A stretch of 64,000 bases of DNA from contig CM060681.1 of NCBI GenBank assembly GCA_030686995.1, positions 163,457,333 through 163,521,332 of the forward strand. The letters run 5' to 3'. This stretch comes from Artemisia argyi (Eukaryota; Streptophyta; Magnoliopsida; Asterales; Asteraceae). This document shows, in pieces, positions 34,882-48,126 of the stretch (positions are counted from its first letter, which is position 1; each line of letters starts with the position of its first letter). The position numbers were made by a program, and so were the translations under genes. The notes beneath the pieces were generated by a model. The model did no database searches, was not told where the DNA came from, and saw only the letters and a list, made by a program, of their open reading frames with translations.

Positions 34882-34901
34882 ACACGTCATCATCCACGTC
34901 A
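34882..34901 (+). promoter_or_regulatory. Pair of ACGT-core (bZIP/ABRE-like) sites
   Basis: ACACGTCA at 34882-34889 and CCACGTCA at 34894-34901 (TGACGTGT/TGACGTGG on the other strand) lie about 50-70 bases upstream of the TATA box. ACGT cores of this kind bind bZIP factors, including those acting in abscisic acid responses. Binding here is inference. Confidence 0.5.
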
Positions 34902-34949
34902 GCACCCACATAACAAACTCATTATTCATGACCTTCATCTTCATTCATA

Positions 34950-34957
34950 TATATAAA
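34950..34957 (+). promoter_or_regulatory. TATA box of the ABCG gene
   Basis: TATATAAA, 62 bases before the start codon. It predicts a short leader of roughly 30-40 nt. Confidence 0.6.
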
Positions 34958-35018
34958 CCAATTCATCTCTTAAAATTCATTCACTGTGTGTTTTCAGTGC
35001 GTGTTTTCCAGATCAATC

Positions 35019-38000
35019 ATGGCGGCATCAGACGGAAGCGAATACTTCGACGTCGATATCGAAAACGGTCTCGACACGTTTTCACGCCGATCGAACGCTG
35101 ATGAGGTGCAACGAGACGAAACGGAGCTGCTTTGGGCCGCGATTGACCGGTTACCATCGCGACAAGAGAAGAAATACGCGTTGTTGAGACGAACATCTGG
35201 ATCTAATGGCGGTGTTGAGAGAATGGAGACTGTAGATGTTACGAAACTCGATAAGAGGAATCGTTCGCTTATCGTACGTAAAGCGCTTGATACGTCTGAA
35301 CAGGATAATTATAAGCTTCTTGCCGCTATTAAAGAACGATTCGATCGGTATAAACACAATATTTTATGACTATATATGTAGTTAATTAAAATCAGTTTTA
35401 TAACGGTTTGAATTGAATTAATTTATTTTATGTGTATATTTGACGGGAAAAAGAGTTGGATTAGAAGTGCCAAAAGTTGAGGTTAGGTTTGAGAAGGTGA
35501 ATATCGAAGCGGATGTGTTGGTTGGATCTAGAGCGTTGCCGACTTTAGTTAATTACACGCGTGATGTGATTGAGGTCAGTTCGTTCTTCGTGTATGTTAG
35601 TATTTTTCATTTATAATAGTGATTTGGTTGGTTGTTACGCGAATGATTTGAGTTTAGAACATTAGGTTTCGATTAATTACTCATTTAGTGAAGGTTTTAC
35701 GGTAAATTGGTATATGTATGTTATTTATTAGCGTTTTGTTTATGTTTAGAAATTAATTAGCTTCTCATTGTCATGCATGTATTTTTTTGATGTTAGTAGC
35801 TGTACTAATAGAAGGTCAGTGTGCTAATAAAGTAGTGATTCAGCTGGTAGTAATTAAGCGAATGATTTGAGTTTAGAACATTATTGTTTCGGTTAATTAG
35901 TCGATTAAGTGTAGATTTTAGTGTAAATCGTTATATGTGTGTATTTTGATGTTACTAGTTGTACTAACAGGAGGTTAGTGTGTTCTTTGTGTAATTTGTC
36001 TATTGTATTTCAAAGTTTACAAAGAAGTTACAAAAAATTTGGAGCTAGCGTCAATTTTAGTTAATCATTCAGTTTAGCGTAGATTTTACTGTAAATCGTA
36101 TTAGGTATGTTGTTTATTAGTGTGTTGGCTACGACTGGTATTTAGCTTCTCAGTGTCATGCATGATTTTGATGTCACTAGTTGTGCTAATAGGAGGTCAG
36201 TGTGTTCTTCCTTGTATAATCTGTCTATTGTATTTCATAGTTTACAAAGAAGTTACCAAAAAGTTGGAGCATTAAATTTTAGTTAATTACTCAACTTAGT
36301 GTAGATTTTATAGTAAATCGTTATATGTGTGTTATTTATTGGTGTTTTCTTTACGGTTAGTAATTAGCTTCTCATCGCCATGCATGATTTTGATGTTACT
36401 AGCTGTATTAATAGGCTACTGTGTTCTTCATGTAATCTGTCTATTGTATTTCATAGTTTGCAAAGAAGTTGCCAAAAAGTTGGAGCATTGATTTTAGTAA
36501 TTACTCAATTTACTGTAGGTTTTACTATTAATCGTAGTGTGTTGTTTATCAGTAGTGTTTTTTTTACGATTGGTGATTAGCTTCTCATTTTCATGCATGT
36601 ATTTTGATGTACTAGTTGTACTAATAATCTGTCTATTACATTTCTTAGTTTACAAAGAAGATGCCAAAAAGTTGGAACCAGAGTTTGTGTTCGACTTCCA
36701 TAGAAATTGCTTATTAGTAGATAGAGTTTCAGTTCATTACTCAATTTAGAGTAGATTTTAGAATATATAGTAATAGGTATATTGTTTTTTAGCTTTTGTT
36801 TACGATTGGTAATTAACATCTTAGTGTCATGCATGTTTTTAGATGCTACTTATTGGAGTGGATGAAGTTTAAATAAGTAAGTTGCTGATACTTATTATTC
36901 TGCCTGTGCTTGATTGCAGCATCTCTTAATCAGTTTAAGGATTTTCCGCCCACGGAGACATCGGTTATCTATCTTGAAGGACATTAGTGGTTCAATAAAA
37001 CCAGGAAGGTATATGACTATTTAAAATTGGAAATTAGAATTATATGTTATATATCCCTCTCATGGGTTATCTATCTTGAAGAACATGTTCCAGAAATGGC
37101 TGGTGAATGGGTATCTGATCTAAATTCAGACACATACATAAAACACTACTACCATATTTTTAACATAAAATGTTGTCGCAGAAAACTCTTTAATAACATT
37201 GGTTGACGATTGATTTAAACATATAACCTTGTTCTGAAATAGAGATTAGTCTACTTTGAGATACTGAAATTTCGCTCATCTTTTGTTTTATGGGAACAAG
37301 GAAGTGAGTTGATTACTAAACAAGATATTGCACTAGCTAGTTGTTTATCACATTTGGTATTGTTGTGATACTCAAAGTGTAAACCATGTTCATATTAAAA
37401 GAAAGTTTTAAAACAAATTTAGTTTGAAATGGAGCAGTGATCAATACTCCTGAGTCTTGAGGTAATCATTAATTTTTGGAGTAAGTGGAAAGGGGAAATA
37501 AAATATCAAATATTTTGATCCTTTTGCTATGAAAAATACTAATATTGATCAAGGTATCAAATATCCTATTTCTTTTCTTGTACTCCCCATTTCAAAATCA
37601 GTGACGATATATCATGTTATTGAGAAGTTTAGTGGCTGTATTCGGAGGAGTTTTATTTGATATATGTGAACTCATTTGAGTTTTCTTAGTACTGTAGATT
37701 ACACTAGAAAAGTAGTGGCTATTAAACAAAAGACTAGGATCTTTTGAGCTAATATTTGTTTGACTTATGGACAGGATGACATTGCTTTTGGGGCCGCCTG
37801 GTTCCGGAAAATCAACATTGCTCTTAGCTCTTGCAGGGAAACTTGATAATAGCTTAAAGGTATAGACTTAACAGAGTCACTAGTGTCCTTTTAATTGGTA
37901 CAAAATGTTAAGTTGCTTCAGTATCTTGATTACTGAATGATGATTTTGCTGAATGTTGGATCACATATAAATAAAGGACTGAATAATAAAATCGACAAAT

Positions 38001-38198
38001 ACTCCTAATTTATTTGCATCTAAGCAGTTTGTGTCTTTGCCAAATTTCCATTCTGTAACTATTTCAGGAAATGTATTACTATTTAAACGCCTACATCTAC
38101 TACATTATTCCATCCTAATTTTCAGTTGTCATATATGCACAAGAGTACCAAAAATTAGGCTGGAACAATGAAGTAGAAAAAGCACCTTCATATTATTG

Positions 38199-38241
<43 letters not shown>

Positions 38242-41200
38242 GTGAACCCTTTATATTGATATATATAAAACGAATTGGGTTACACTTGATGTTTACAGGA
38301 TCCTATCTATATATACATATTGAAACGTTGTCTTCAAGAGACATACCGCTTCTTCTAAACCGTTGCAACCCTAAACTAAACGTTGCAATCTAATTAACTG
38401 ACTAAATAACCGTCTAATCTAAATATTGGGTTTGTTGGCCTGTGGCCCAAACCATTAACTAATCTACAGGCCCTTTATTCGACCCAACTTGATATCCTTT
38501 TGGCATAGCAGACATTATTCGTCCAACAGTTCCTCCCTAATGTCGATATGCCAAAAATCTGCTTTCTTCATCTTCTTTGTGACCGTCTAAGCCATTTGTA
38601 TTCTTCATTTCCTTGTTGGTTATCTTCAAAAGTTATAATTAACTTTTCTTCCATCATTGAATTTCTATTTTGCCTATCATCCCTTCCAGCCTTGCCTTGG
38701 TTCCAAATATGTCTTCCACTTTGACATCTCTTGCAGTCCTACTCCTTTTCCTTGGAGTTTCTTGTACTTGGGCTTCAAGTGCTTCAACCTGTGCATTTCC
38801 CTGTGCACCATGTGCAATCACCCTTGCATCATTCTGTGGCTCCATTTCACTCATGCTAGCCATTCCCTCTGGTTCACCCTGCACTCTTTTAGCCTCCTCA
38901 TAGTACAACTTCAACCATGCCAATGCATTCCTTGACTGCCTCGCATATTCCTCCCTGAACCCAATCGCATAGGCTTCTTTTATTCTCATAATAACTTGGG
39001 TATGACCGCGTCCATTCTTTTGTATCTTTCACGCAACCAACTTCTTCTATCTAACCATCAATTCTAACCATCGGTCTAACCATCGGCTCTGATGCCATGT
39101 TAAATTTCTTCAGGTCTGATCTTCCAGGATCATATTGATGTTCCAAACAACATCATGACATCGTTTAATTGAATACAAAACACATAAACAAAGAAGATTT
39201 TGGTGAACCCTTTATATTGATATATATAAAACGAATTGGGTTACACTTGATGTTTACAGGATCCTATCTATATATACATATTGAAACGTTGTCTTCAAGA
39301 GACATACCGCTTCTTCTAAACCGTTGCAACCCTAAACTAAACGTTGCAATCTAATTAACTGACTAAATAACCGTCTAATCTAAATATTGGGTTTGTTGGC
39401 CTGTGGCCCAAACCATTAACTAATCTACAGGCCCTTTATTCGACCCAACTTGATATCCTTTTGGCATAGCAGACATTATTCGTCCAACACATATGTTTTC
39501 CTTGCTATGTCCAAATTAATGAGAACAAGTCATTAACTTAGAAGGTACCTTTTCTTTCAACAGGACTTGTTCTTATTAATTTAGAAGCACAAGTCAAATG
39601 CTTAAAAATTAATAAGTGAAACATTTAGTTGCTTCAGAGTTAGACATGTGCTACTTTCAGATCAAGTATATTTTTTGTTGGACAAATGACGAATACAGAG
39701 GATAAATGGTCCTATTATGGACATAAAATTATGGCTCTTCTCATCTAACATGCAATATTATTTTCAGTTAAGTGGTAAGATTACATATAACGGACATGAA
39801 CTTCACGAGTTCTGTGTTCAAAGAACTTCAGCCTACATAAGTCAAACAGACAACCACATCGCAGAACTAACAGTACGAGAAACTCTGGATTTTGGTGCCA
39901 GATGTGAAGGTGAAGGGTTTGCAGGTTTGTCTTTTCTATTTGTTGCAAATTACATATGGTTATTGTTGCTATGACGCAGAGTAATATATTTAGTTTAACT
40001 AAATGTGATATTCTGAATGTTTTATGTTTTTGCTTGTCGTCTTTGGTATCTTATTTCCAGGAAACTTAATAGAGCTTACCCGTTTGGAAAAGGAAAATAA
40101 AATACGTCCTAGTCCTGAAATTGATGCGTTTATGAAGGTTGCTATTTTCTGGAGTTATTTTTCTGCTTTCTTTATTTCCATGCATAAATATCTGAAAACT
40201 TATTGTAATATGTATTATTAGGCATCCTCTGTTGCTGGGAAGAGGCATAGCATTTCAACTGATTACATGTTGAAGGTGTTAGGTCTCGATGTATGCTCAG
40301 AGACGGTTGTTGGAAACGATATGCTTAGGGGTATTTCAGGTGGTCAAAGAAAGAGAGTTACTACAGGTCATTTTCTATCTCCGTATTTGGCACATCTCTT
40401 ATACATATAAACACCTAGTTCATGCTTTTGTTGCATGTCATCAGAAATTCACTTCAACCATAAAGAGTATTTGTCAACGATAAAATGCTTTATGAGATAT
40501 TTGATAAGCATGGTGAATAATAGCCCATTTCAACACAGATAAAGCAAACCAGACAATGAACGTATGGGTTTAAACTTAGATCAATGTTTTCAGTGATAAG
40601 AATGATTTAGATGGTGTTTTTTCTGATACAATTGTTGTATATTTAAAAAGGTGAGATGGTGGTTGGTCCAAGGAAAACTCTTTTTATGGATGAGATATCA
40701 ACGGGATTAGATAGTTCAACGACATTCCAAATAGTGAAGTGCATAAAGAATTTTGTTCATCAAATGGAAGCTACAGTTCTAATGGCTCTTCTTCAGCCTG
40801 CGCCTGAAACATTCGATCTCTTTGATGATTTGATATTATTATCAGAAGGCCATATGGTTTATCAGGGCCCTCGTGACGAAGTGCTGAAGTTCTTTGAGTC
40901 TTTAGGTTTTCATAAGCCCTTACGTAAAGGCACTGCTGATTTTCTTCAGGAGGTACTATCTTTTTATGTGTTCTTTATCGAGAAAGATTATTTATTGTAC
41001 TATTTGCTACTTATGTCTAATGTATAACTCTGTATAGGTCACCTCTAGAAAAGATCAGGAACAGTACTGGGCTGATTCTTCCAAACCATATGAATACATT
41101 CCAGTTTCAATGATATCTGAAGCTTATGAAAATTCCATCTATGGAAGGTCTCTAAAGTCTTCCCTTTCTGTTCCGATTGATAAATCTAAGAGCCATGTGT

Positions 41201-44200
41201 CAGCATTGAGGAAAAGGCAGTATGGTGTATCAAAATGGAAGATCTTTCAAGCTTGTTTCTCAAGAGAATATGTATTGATAAAGAGGCATAGGTTTCTTTA
41301 CATTTTCAAAACGATCCAGGTATGCATTAGTATTTAGACTTTAAAGTGATCACTTCTGATGATATAAAAAGTATGTTTTAATACTCTTATTCAATGAAAA
41401 TATATGTGAACATTGGCAGTTATTTTATAGCATTCTTTCGTGTTTTCTTTATTAAAATCTCAATTGTTTTGCACCTGACTCTAATATATAATGCCCATGA
41501 AGTATGATTAAAGTCTGAAGAGAGGAAATCCCTGGGCCATTGGTGATAGTAACCCTGATAAAAGTTCGGAACTTGACCCCATGGGCTAAACAACATTTTT
41601 ATGTGTTAATAGGCAGCTATATATGCACAATGGAACCTGCTGAGATTAAAAGGTGCTTATGGCTGTGAGATGTTTGTTCTTGAGTATTAAGGTCATTGTT
41701 TGCTCCTTCCATTCCCTACTTTTTATATCAAAGAAAGTCGCAGCTACTGGGAATTAGTTTCTGTCTTTTTGATACTTCAATCATTCAATTGGCTATGAGG
41801 ATAATCAAATTACTGCTTTATAAATGCTATTCCTTAGTTTATGCCATAAGATGTTTTCTTTTTAACCATAAAACTGCTACTGCCCAGGCATAAGTGAAAC
41901 TTACATGTGTTTGGAAACTTATTGTCAGACTTGGTTATCCTATTTCTAACCATGTTTTCTATTACCTTTTCTCTAGTCTACCTATTTCATTTCATTTCAT
42001 TTTCTTTGGACTATCCTGATGTATACTTTATCCGGAACAACGACGAACTATGTTTGATGACATGTCTGCTCTGTGGATTGAGGGAAACCAGATCTTGTTG
42101 GCCTACTAGGCAACTACTTCATCATAAACACACAGGTTGGCAAAAAATGGGTGTACAAAAGATTAAATCCTAATGGTCCCCTTGCCTTTTTTGAAATCCT
42201 GGTTAGTGACAAAGGGATATTTATAGACGTATGCGGAGGATTATGATCTGAGACCACTGTATAGGAAAGTTATGACCTATGTATGTGTTATTTGTAGCTC
42301 AGCAGATAAATATCAAGAGCGCCTTTATTTATACACTTGGTTGATGCCAATAGCCATGCAGGGTGTCTACTTGTAGGAGTACTAATTTTGTTTCATGCAA
42401 CCAAGAAGAATGATTGATATATATCTCTCACGAATAAAATCCATTGTAATATTAGGTAAATACAGAGTACTAGACAAGTATAGAGGGACACTGGCATCTT
42501 TACTTCTTTTATATTATTCGATGCCCATGAGCCGAGACAAAGCAGTTATATAACTGTGACTTTGTTTCATGTTTGTTTTCTGCTTTCTTCCTATAAGTGG
42601 TACAAAAATTTGGCAACGTAGCTCGTGTACTTGTATCAAGTGATTTATCTCATATGTTTCCTCTTTGATACATTCTGAATCTGATATCAGAATCTGTTAT
42701 TTTTTGTAAAAATAAATGTATCACATGATGTACAGGTGGCATTTGTTGGATTTGTTACATGCACGCTGTTCTTGAGGACAAGATTACACCCCACGGATGT
42801 GGTGGACGGAACCCTGTATCTTGCCTGCTTATTCTTCGCCCTTGTACACATGATGTTTAATGGATTTGCAGAGCTCCCACTTATGATATTCCGCTTACCT
42901 GTTTTCTACAAACAACGCGACAATAATTTTTATCCAGCATGGGCTTGGTCCGTTTCAAGTTGGATACTGCGTGTTCCATACTCGTTAGTAGAAGCTGTTG
43001 TTTGGTCTGTAATAGTTTATTATAGTGTTGGATTTTCACCAAGTGCAGGAAGGTATAACCTATTTCTTGCCTATCAATTTTTCGACTGGTAATACTTTAT
43101 AGGAATTTTGACATACTTTTGTGAACTGCAAATTTTTTTCAGGTTTTTCCGTTATGTGCTAGTTCTGTTCTCAATCCACCAGATGGCTTTAGGACTCTTC
43201 CGTACATTGGCTGCAGTGGCAAGAAATATGATAATTTCTAATACTTTTGGATCGGCTGCATTGCTTGTGGTATTTTTGTTGGGTGGTTTTATCATGCCAA
43301 AAGGTAATTCTTCTGGTGTATGCTACTTCAATTTGGGATAATTACCACACAATTGGAAATAGAATACCAATTTAGCCAATGTGAAGTCTTATTAAAAGGT
43401 AAACATACACTTATATATTAACCAAGAAAGAACTGACTTGTAATTTTCGACTAATAAAAGAGTAAAAGTTCAATTCTCACTTCAGAGTCCTTTTTTGCTA
43501 TAAATTGGACTTCAGAATCATTTCCTAAGAAATTGAACCCATATTACCTTTTAGGAGTGAAAGTATTGCGTACCCTGTATTGACAAATTTGGTATCTATG
43601 TTACCTTTCTTAACCACTACCCCATTCAATATTTATTCACACCAACCTACTGTTTAGCGATTGCTGATCTTTTTACAGACATGATTAAGCCATGGTGGAT
43701 ATGGGGGTTTTGGGTGTCACCTTTATCATACGCACAACGTGCAATTGCTGTTAATGAATTCACTGCCACGAGATGGATGAAGGTTTGCTTTTTTCTTATG
43801 AAAAGTTGACTAGATTTCCTTACCTTGTTCACATGATGTAATTTGAACTTCAACATTACCACTTGGCAGATCCTTCCTGGTACAAACTCTACTGTCGGGG
43901 ACAGTGTTCTTCAGTTCCATCATCTACCCGCTGATGATAACTGGTATTGGCTAGGAGTTGGTGTATTGTTAGCTTACGCTTTGGTTTTCAATATCATAGT
44001 GACTCTAACTTTGGCTTATCTTAATCGTAAGTGCTCAGTTATTCATGTTTGGATATTTTAAAAGGCTTATCTTTTGAAGTTTAATGACTTTTTTATCTTG
44101 CACTGCAGCTCTGAAAAATGCACAGATAGTTCCACCTTCAACCACGGATGGAGGTTAATATCTTGTACATTTGTATATTTAAAAAACATAATGATGTAGA

Positions 44201-47200
44201 CATGTAGTTATATACAAACGTTACATCATATATGGTGAATTTTTCCTATCAATCTACTTTTTTGCTCGTTGATTGTCATTACTTGATATTTGTGAGTTTG
44301 ATTTTGTTCTGCCCTTATCCTTATCAAGGGGTAAATATAATTAGTAAATATTTTTATAAATGTATATTTTTATGCAGATGACAATCAAGCAACACCTGCC
44401 AAAACTGATACTAGTTCTAAGAAACATGGAATGACTCTTCCTTTCAAACCATTAGCAATGGCTTTTCATAATGTCAATTACTATGTTGACATGCCAAAGG
44501 TACAGTATTAAACACCTTTCTGAAAATATAACTGCCCATCATTTACCTTACTCATAAAGTTGAATTACCTAACTTTTCAACAGGACATGGATTTGGAAGG
44601 TGTGTCAGAAAGGAGGTTAAAACTTTTGTCAGATGTAAGTGGAGTGTTTTTGCCAGGAGTTCTCACTGCATTAATGGGGTCAAGTGGAGCAGGAAAGACA
44701 ACATTACTAGATGTGCTTGCTGGTAGAAAAACGGGTGGCTATATTGAAGGGGATATTAGTATATCAGGGTATAAAAAAAAACAAAGTACTTTTGCTAGGG
44801 TCGCTGGTTATGTTGAGCAAAATGATATACACTCTCCTCAAGTGACAGTTATTGAGTCTCTATTGTTCTCTGCCTTTTTGCGCCTTCCTGCAGATGTTAG
44901 TGAAAAACAAAGACGGGTTAGTTTCCACTAAGTTGTTAACCAATGTGATAGCATTAGAAGTTGCAATTTTGGTCTGTTTACTCATTAATGAATTGATTTG
45001 GGTTGTGTTCTATCTCAAACTAGTCAAATGGGTAAAGGGAACTCATCAGACGTGTTGCAAGTTATCAAACGTCTATCACTCTATTGATGATGCATACAAC
45101 CTTCTAAAATTCATTTATTTACATACGTAGATCATTATCTAAATTGTACTTTTATGTTAAAGGCATTGGATTTTTATAAAACAAGTTAATGCATCAGTTA
45201 CAAAAAGTTTTTAAGCTGGATAAAAATTGTGGATCAACCCGGCTCAGTTTTAACTTTTAAGTCATACTAGAATAATATTAATAACCCATAGTCCCCTACC
45301 CGAAACATGACACATTTTCACCCATACTAGATAAAATGGCTCATTTTAACCCATACCAGATAAAATGCCCCATTTTAACCCATACTAGAAATGACTTTTT
45401 AACCCCCTTTTTAACCTATACTATAGAAAATGACCCATTTCAACACAAAATATCTGGTTTTTTAATCCATACTAGAAAATGACCCACCTTAACATATACA
45501 AGAGAAAATGACTTCGTTATAATCCATACCATAAAAATGACCCATTATAAGCCATGCTAGAGAAAAGACCTTTTATAACCCATGCTAGAAAAATGACCAG
45601 TTCAACCCTTGGCAGAAAAAAGACCCGTTTCAACCTATACTAGAAAAATGACCCGTTGTAAACCAATACCGTACCTTCCCAACCCGTCCATCTTGCCACC
45701 TCTATATAGTATATTTACGTTTACTTAACAGATCCTTATTATTCACCTTGCGGCATTATTAAACAGGACTTTGTAGAAGGAGTGATGAAATTAGTTGAGC
45801 TTGATAATCTAAGAGATGCTTTAGTAGGGTTGCCTGGTTGTACCGGGTTATCCACCGAACAAAGGAAAAGATTAACAATCGCAGTTGAGCTTGTTGCAAA
45901 TCCCTCTATAATATTCATGGATGAGCCTACATCTGGACTTGATGCAAGAGCTGCTGCTATTGTGATGAGAACTGTGCGTAATACGGTTGATACTGGAAGA
46001 ACAGTGGTTTGCACCATTCATCAACCGAGTATTGAGATTTTTGAAGCATTTGATGAGGTTTGTTACTTGAACTATATTTCACATTTTTGAAAATCTTGCT
46101 TTTATATATACTATAATTTGTGAGAATATTATCAAAATAACTACACATAAAATTGTGTGTCTACCAAATGAGCCATCAATTCCACAAAAAATACCAACTA
46201 TTTTTTGGTTGATTTTTTTTTTTTTTTTTTTTTTTTTGGATCATTTGAAATTTCTGAATTAGTTTGTGCAAACTAGACTTTTTTGCAGAGTTGACTTTTT
46301 ATATTTGCATTTTTTTGGGTTTTCTAAAGGAAAAAAAGTTCCTCAAAATAAACAGTCATAAAAAGCTTGCGGATCTGATGACTATATTGTTATAAACACA
46401 ATTTTCTGTTACTATTATCTCAAGACCATTATATATATTGGCTATTTTGATCTTTAGCCCTTATTTCTTCTCACCACTGATGTTTTATCTATCTATAGCT
46501 ACTTTTACTGAAAAGAGGAGGATCTGTGATTTATGGCGGGAAAGTGGGTGAAAGATCAGATATTTTGATCAAGTACTTTGAGGTAACAACATTCTACAGA
46601 AATGATTTAATAGAAATTAATGAAAGCTGTCACTGAATACATTTATCTTTTTTCTGAGTGTAGAGTATAAATGGAATTACAAAGATACCCAGTCAATATA
46701 ATCCTGCTAATTGGATGCTTGAAATGACTACACCTGCTGTTGAAGAAAGAATTGGACAAGACTTTGCAGTGATTTATAAGAACTCTAAGCAGTACAGGTA
46801 ACCTCTTTACATTGTATTTTGAATGACTCTTTTATACAACATTTTGACGGTTATTTACTTATATCATATATTCCAGAGATATTGAAGCTTTGATTCAGCA
46901 AACGAGTACTCCGGAGCCTGACTCTGAATCTTTACACTTCTCTACCACTTACTCCCAAAATAGTCTGTCACAATTCAAAATTTGCTTATGGAAGCAGAAT
47001 CTTGTCTACTGGAGAAGCCCAGAATACAATGCTGTGAGGTTGTTCTTTACAACTATTTGTGCATTGATTGTTGGTTCTGTATTTTGGGACGTTGGATCAA
47101 AAAGGTAGTTTCTTGTTTTCTATAATTCTTATTTTGATCTGTGTCAAACAGCATACATGTTGCGCTAATAAGGCTTATTTTTCAGAGACACCACTCAGAA

Positions 47201-48126
47201 CTTGATGGTGCTTATGGGTGCTCTTTATACTGCTGTCATGTTTCTTGGTGTAAACAACTCTTCAACTGTCCAACCCGTGATTGCAATTGAAAGAACGGTT
47301 TTTTACCGAGAGAGAGCAGCTGGAATGTATTCTGCAATCCCTTACGCTATAGCACAGGTAAATCCTTAAACACAATTCTATTCGCTAAAATTTAGTTCCA
47401 TGAGCAATGCATCATCGAGTTTATATTTCTACAGGGCATTGTGGAGATCCCGTACATAGCTGTCCAAACAATATCATATGGTATCATTACATACTTTATG
47501 ATCAACTTTGAGAGGACAATTGGTATGATTCTTTTTATATCTGTCTGTGCGTGTTTGTGAATACAATTTATTTAAGATTTTGATTTACTGTTGTGATGCA
47601 GGCAAATTTTTACTATATCTTGCATTCATGTTTTTGACATTCACATACTTTACCTTCTATGGAATGGTGGCTATCGGTCTTACACCAAATCAACAATTGG
47701 CTGCTGTCGTTTCTTCTGCATTTTACTCGTTATGGAACCTTCTTGCTGGTTTTCTTGTCCCAAAACCGGTAAATAAATTTTACTGATGTCAGCAATACAG
47801 CATGTGCACTAATGATCGAAAGCATACTAATCCAATAATTCTTGATTTGTTGTATGTAGAACATACCAGGATGGTGGATCTGGTTCTACTATGTATGCCC
47901 AATCGCATGGTCATTGCAAGGTCTCATCGGCTCTCAACTTGCTGATGTGGAAGAACCGATTGTGGGACCTGCTTTTGAAGGTACTGTGAAAGGCTATTTG
48001 AAGGAAGCACTTGGGATCGAATCAAACATGATAGGTGTTTCAGCTGCAGCTCTTTTTGCTTTTACCCTCTTCTTCTTTCTCGTCTTTGCTCTCTCCCTCA
48101 AATACCTCAATTTTCAAAAAAGATAA
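35019..48126 (+). CDS. ABCG31: Full-size ABCG (PDR) transporter, ABCG31-like, 24 exons
   Basis: ATP-driven plasma-membrane exporter of the pleiotropic drug resistance group, in the reverse order NBD-TMD-NBD-TMD. Exons by eye, all in phase: 35019-35347, 35454-35574, 36920-37008, 37775-37859, 39768-39924, 40061-40137, 40222-40366, 40651-40952, 41038-41319, 42736-43052, 43143-43303, 43679-43782, 43870-44026, 44109-44153, 44378-44499, 44584-44916, 45767-46057, 46499-46582, 46664-46797, 46877-47104, 47186-47357, 47435-47522, 47602-47768, 47860-48126. They total 4257 nt, giving 1418 residues, the normal family length. Seen: NBD1 Walker [10 protein letters not shown] (186-194), signature ISGGQRKR (324-331), Walker B LFMDE (345-349). 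NBD2 has Walker [10 protein letters not shown] (863-871), LSTEQ signature (970-974) and [12 protein letters not shown] from 990. The start ([15 protein letters not shown]), TSDQDN-like [18 protein letters not shown] and the end (NMIGVSAA ... KYLNFQKR) closely match my memory of Arabidopsis ABCG31/PDR3. That protein exports abscisic acid from endosperm and, with ABCG9, helps supply the pollen coat. The exon 8 acceptor is A-rich, not pyrimidine-rich. Orthology needs a tree, because other PDR clades are close. Confidence 0.92.
35789..36860 (+). repeat. Tandem repeats in ABCG intron 2
   Basis: A unit of about 160-240 bases, marked by gatgttactagttgtactaa-like segments at 35789, 35948, 36170, 36392, 36606 and 36842, each preceded by a copy of catgcatg in most units. 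It accounts for nearly all of this 1.35-kb intron. Confidence 0.75.
38190..39489 (-). mobile_element. TRIM-like LTR retroelement in ABCG intron 4 (antisense)
   Basis: On the minus strand the 5' LTR is 39489-39098 (392 bp, TGTTGGACG ... TTTAACA). It is followed immediately by primer-binding site TGGCATCAGAGC (39086-39097), 0.55 kb of internal sequence, a polypurine tract (TTAGGGAGGAAC) next to 38530, and a second LTR copy, 38530-38240. The shared ~290 bp of the LTRs are nearly identical. The last ~100 bp of the second LTR are replaced by a run of about 38 T (A on the minus strand). catat occurs on both flanks (39490-39494 and near 38190) and may be the target duplication. Confidence 0.75.
38654..38989 (-). 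CDS. Small ORF inside the TRIM-like element
   Basis: 111-codon ORF on the minus strand between primer-binding site and polypurine tract, with segments [20 protein letters not shown] and [20 protein letters not shown]. It is charged and probably helical. I recognise no Gag, protease or reverse-transcriptase motif, so its status as a protein-coding gene is uncertain. It may be a residue of a Gag or of captured host sequence. TRIM elements normally encode nothing. Confidence 0.3.
   Translation of the reverse strand: MRIKEAYAIGFREEYARQSRNALAWLKLYYEEAKRVQGEPEGMASMSEMEPQNDARVIAHGAQGNAQVEALEAQVQETPRKRSRTARDVKVEDIFGTKARLEGMIGKIEIQ
45235..45690 (+). repeat. ~33-bp minisatellite in ABCG intron 16
   Basis: About a dozen degenerate units of the form aaaatgacccattttaaccc plus atactag fill most of the region between exons 16 and 17. 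Confidence 0.8.
46209..46237. repeat. Poly(T) run in ABCG intron 17
   Basis: Uninterrupted T homopolymer. Confidence 0.9.

Noticed and set aside
38657..38935. Plus-strand ORFs overlapping the TRIM-like element
   Set aside because: Antisense shadows of the minus-strand ORF in the element's own orientation.
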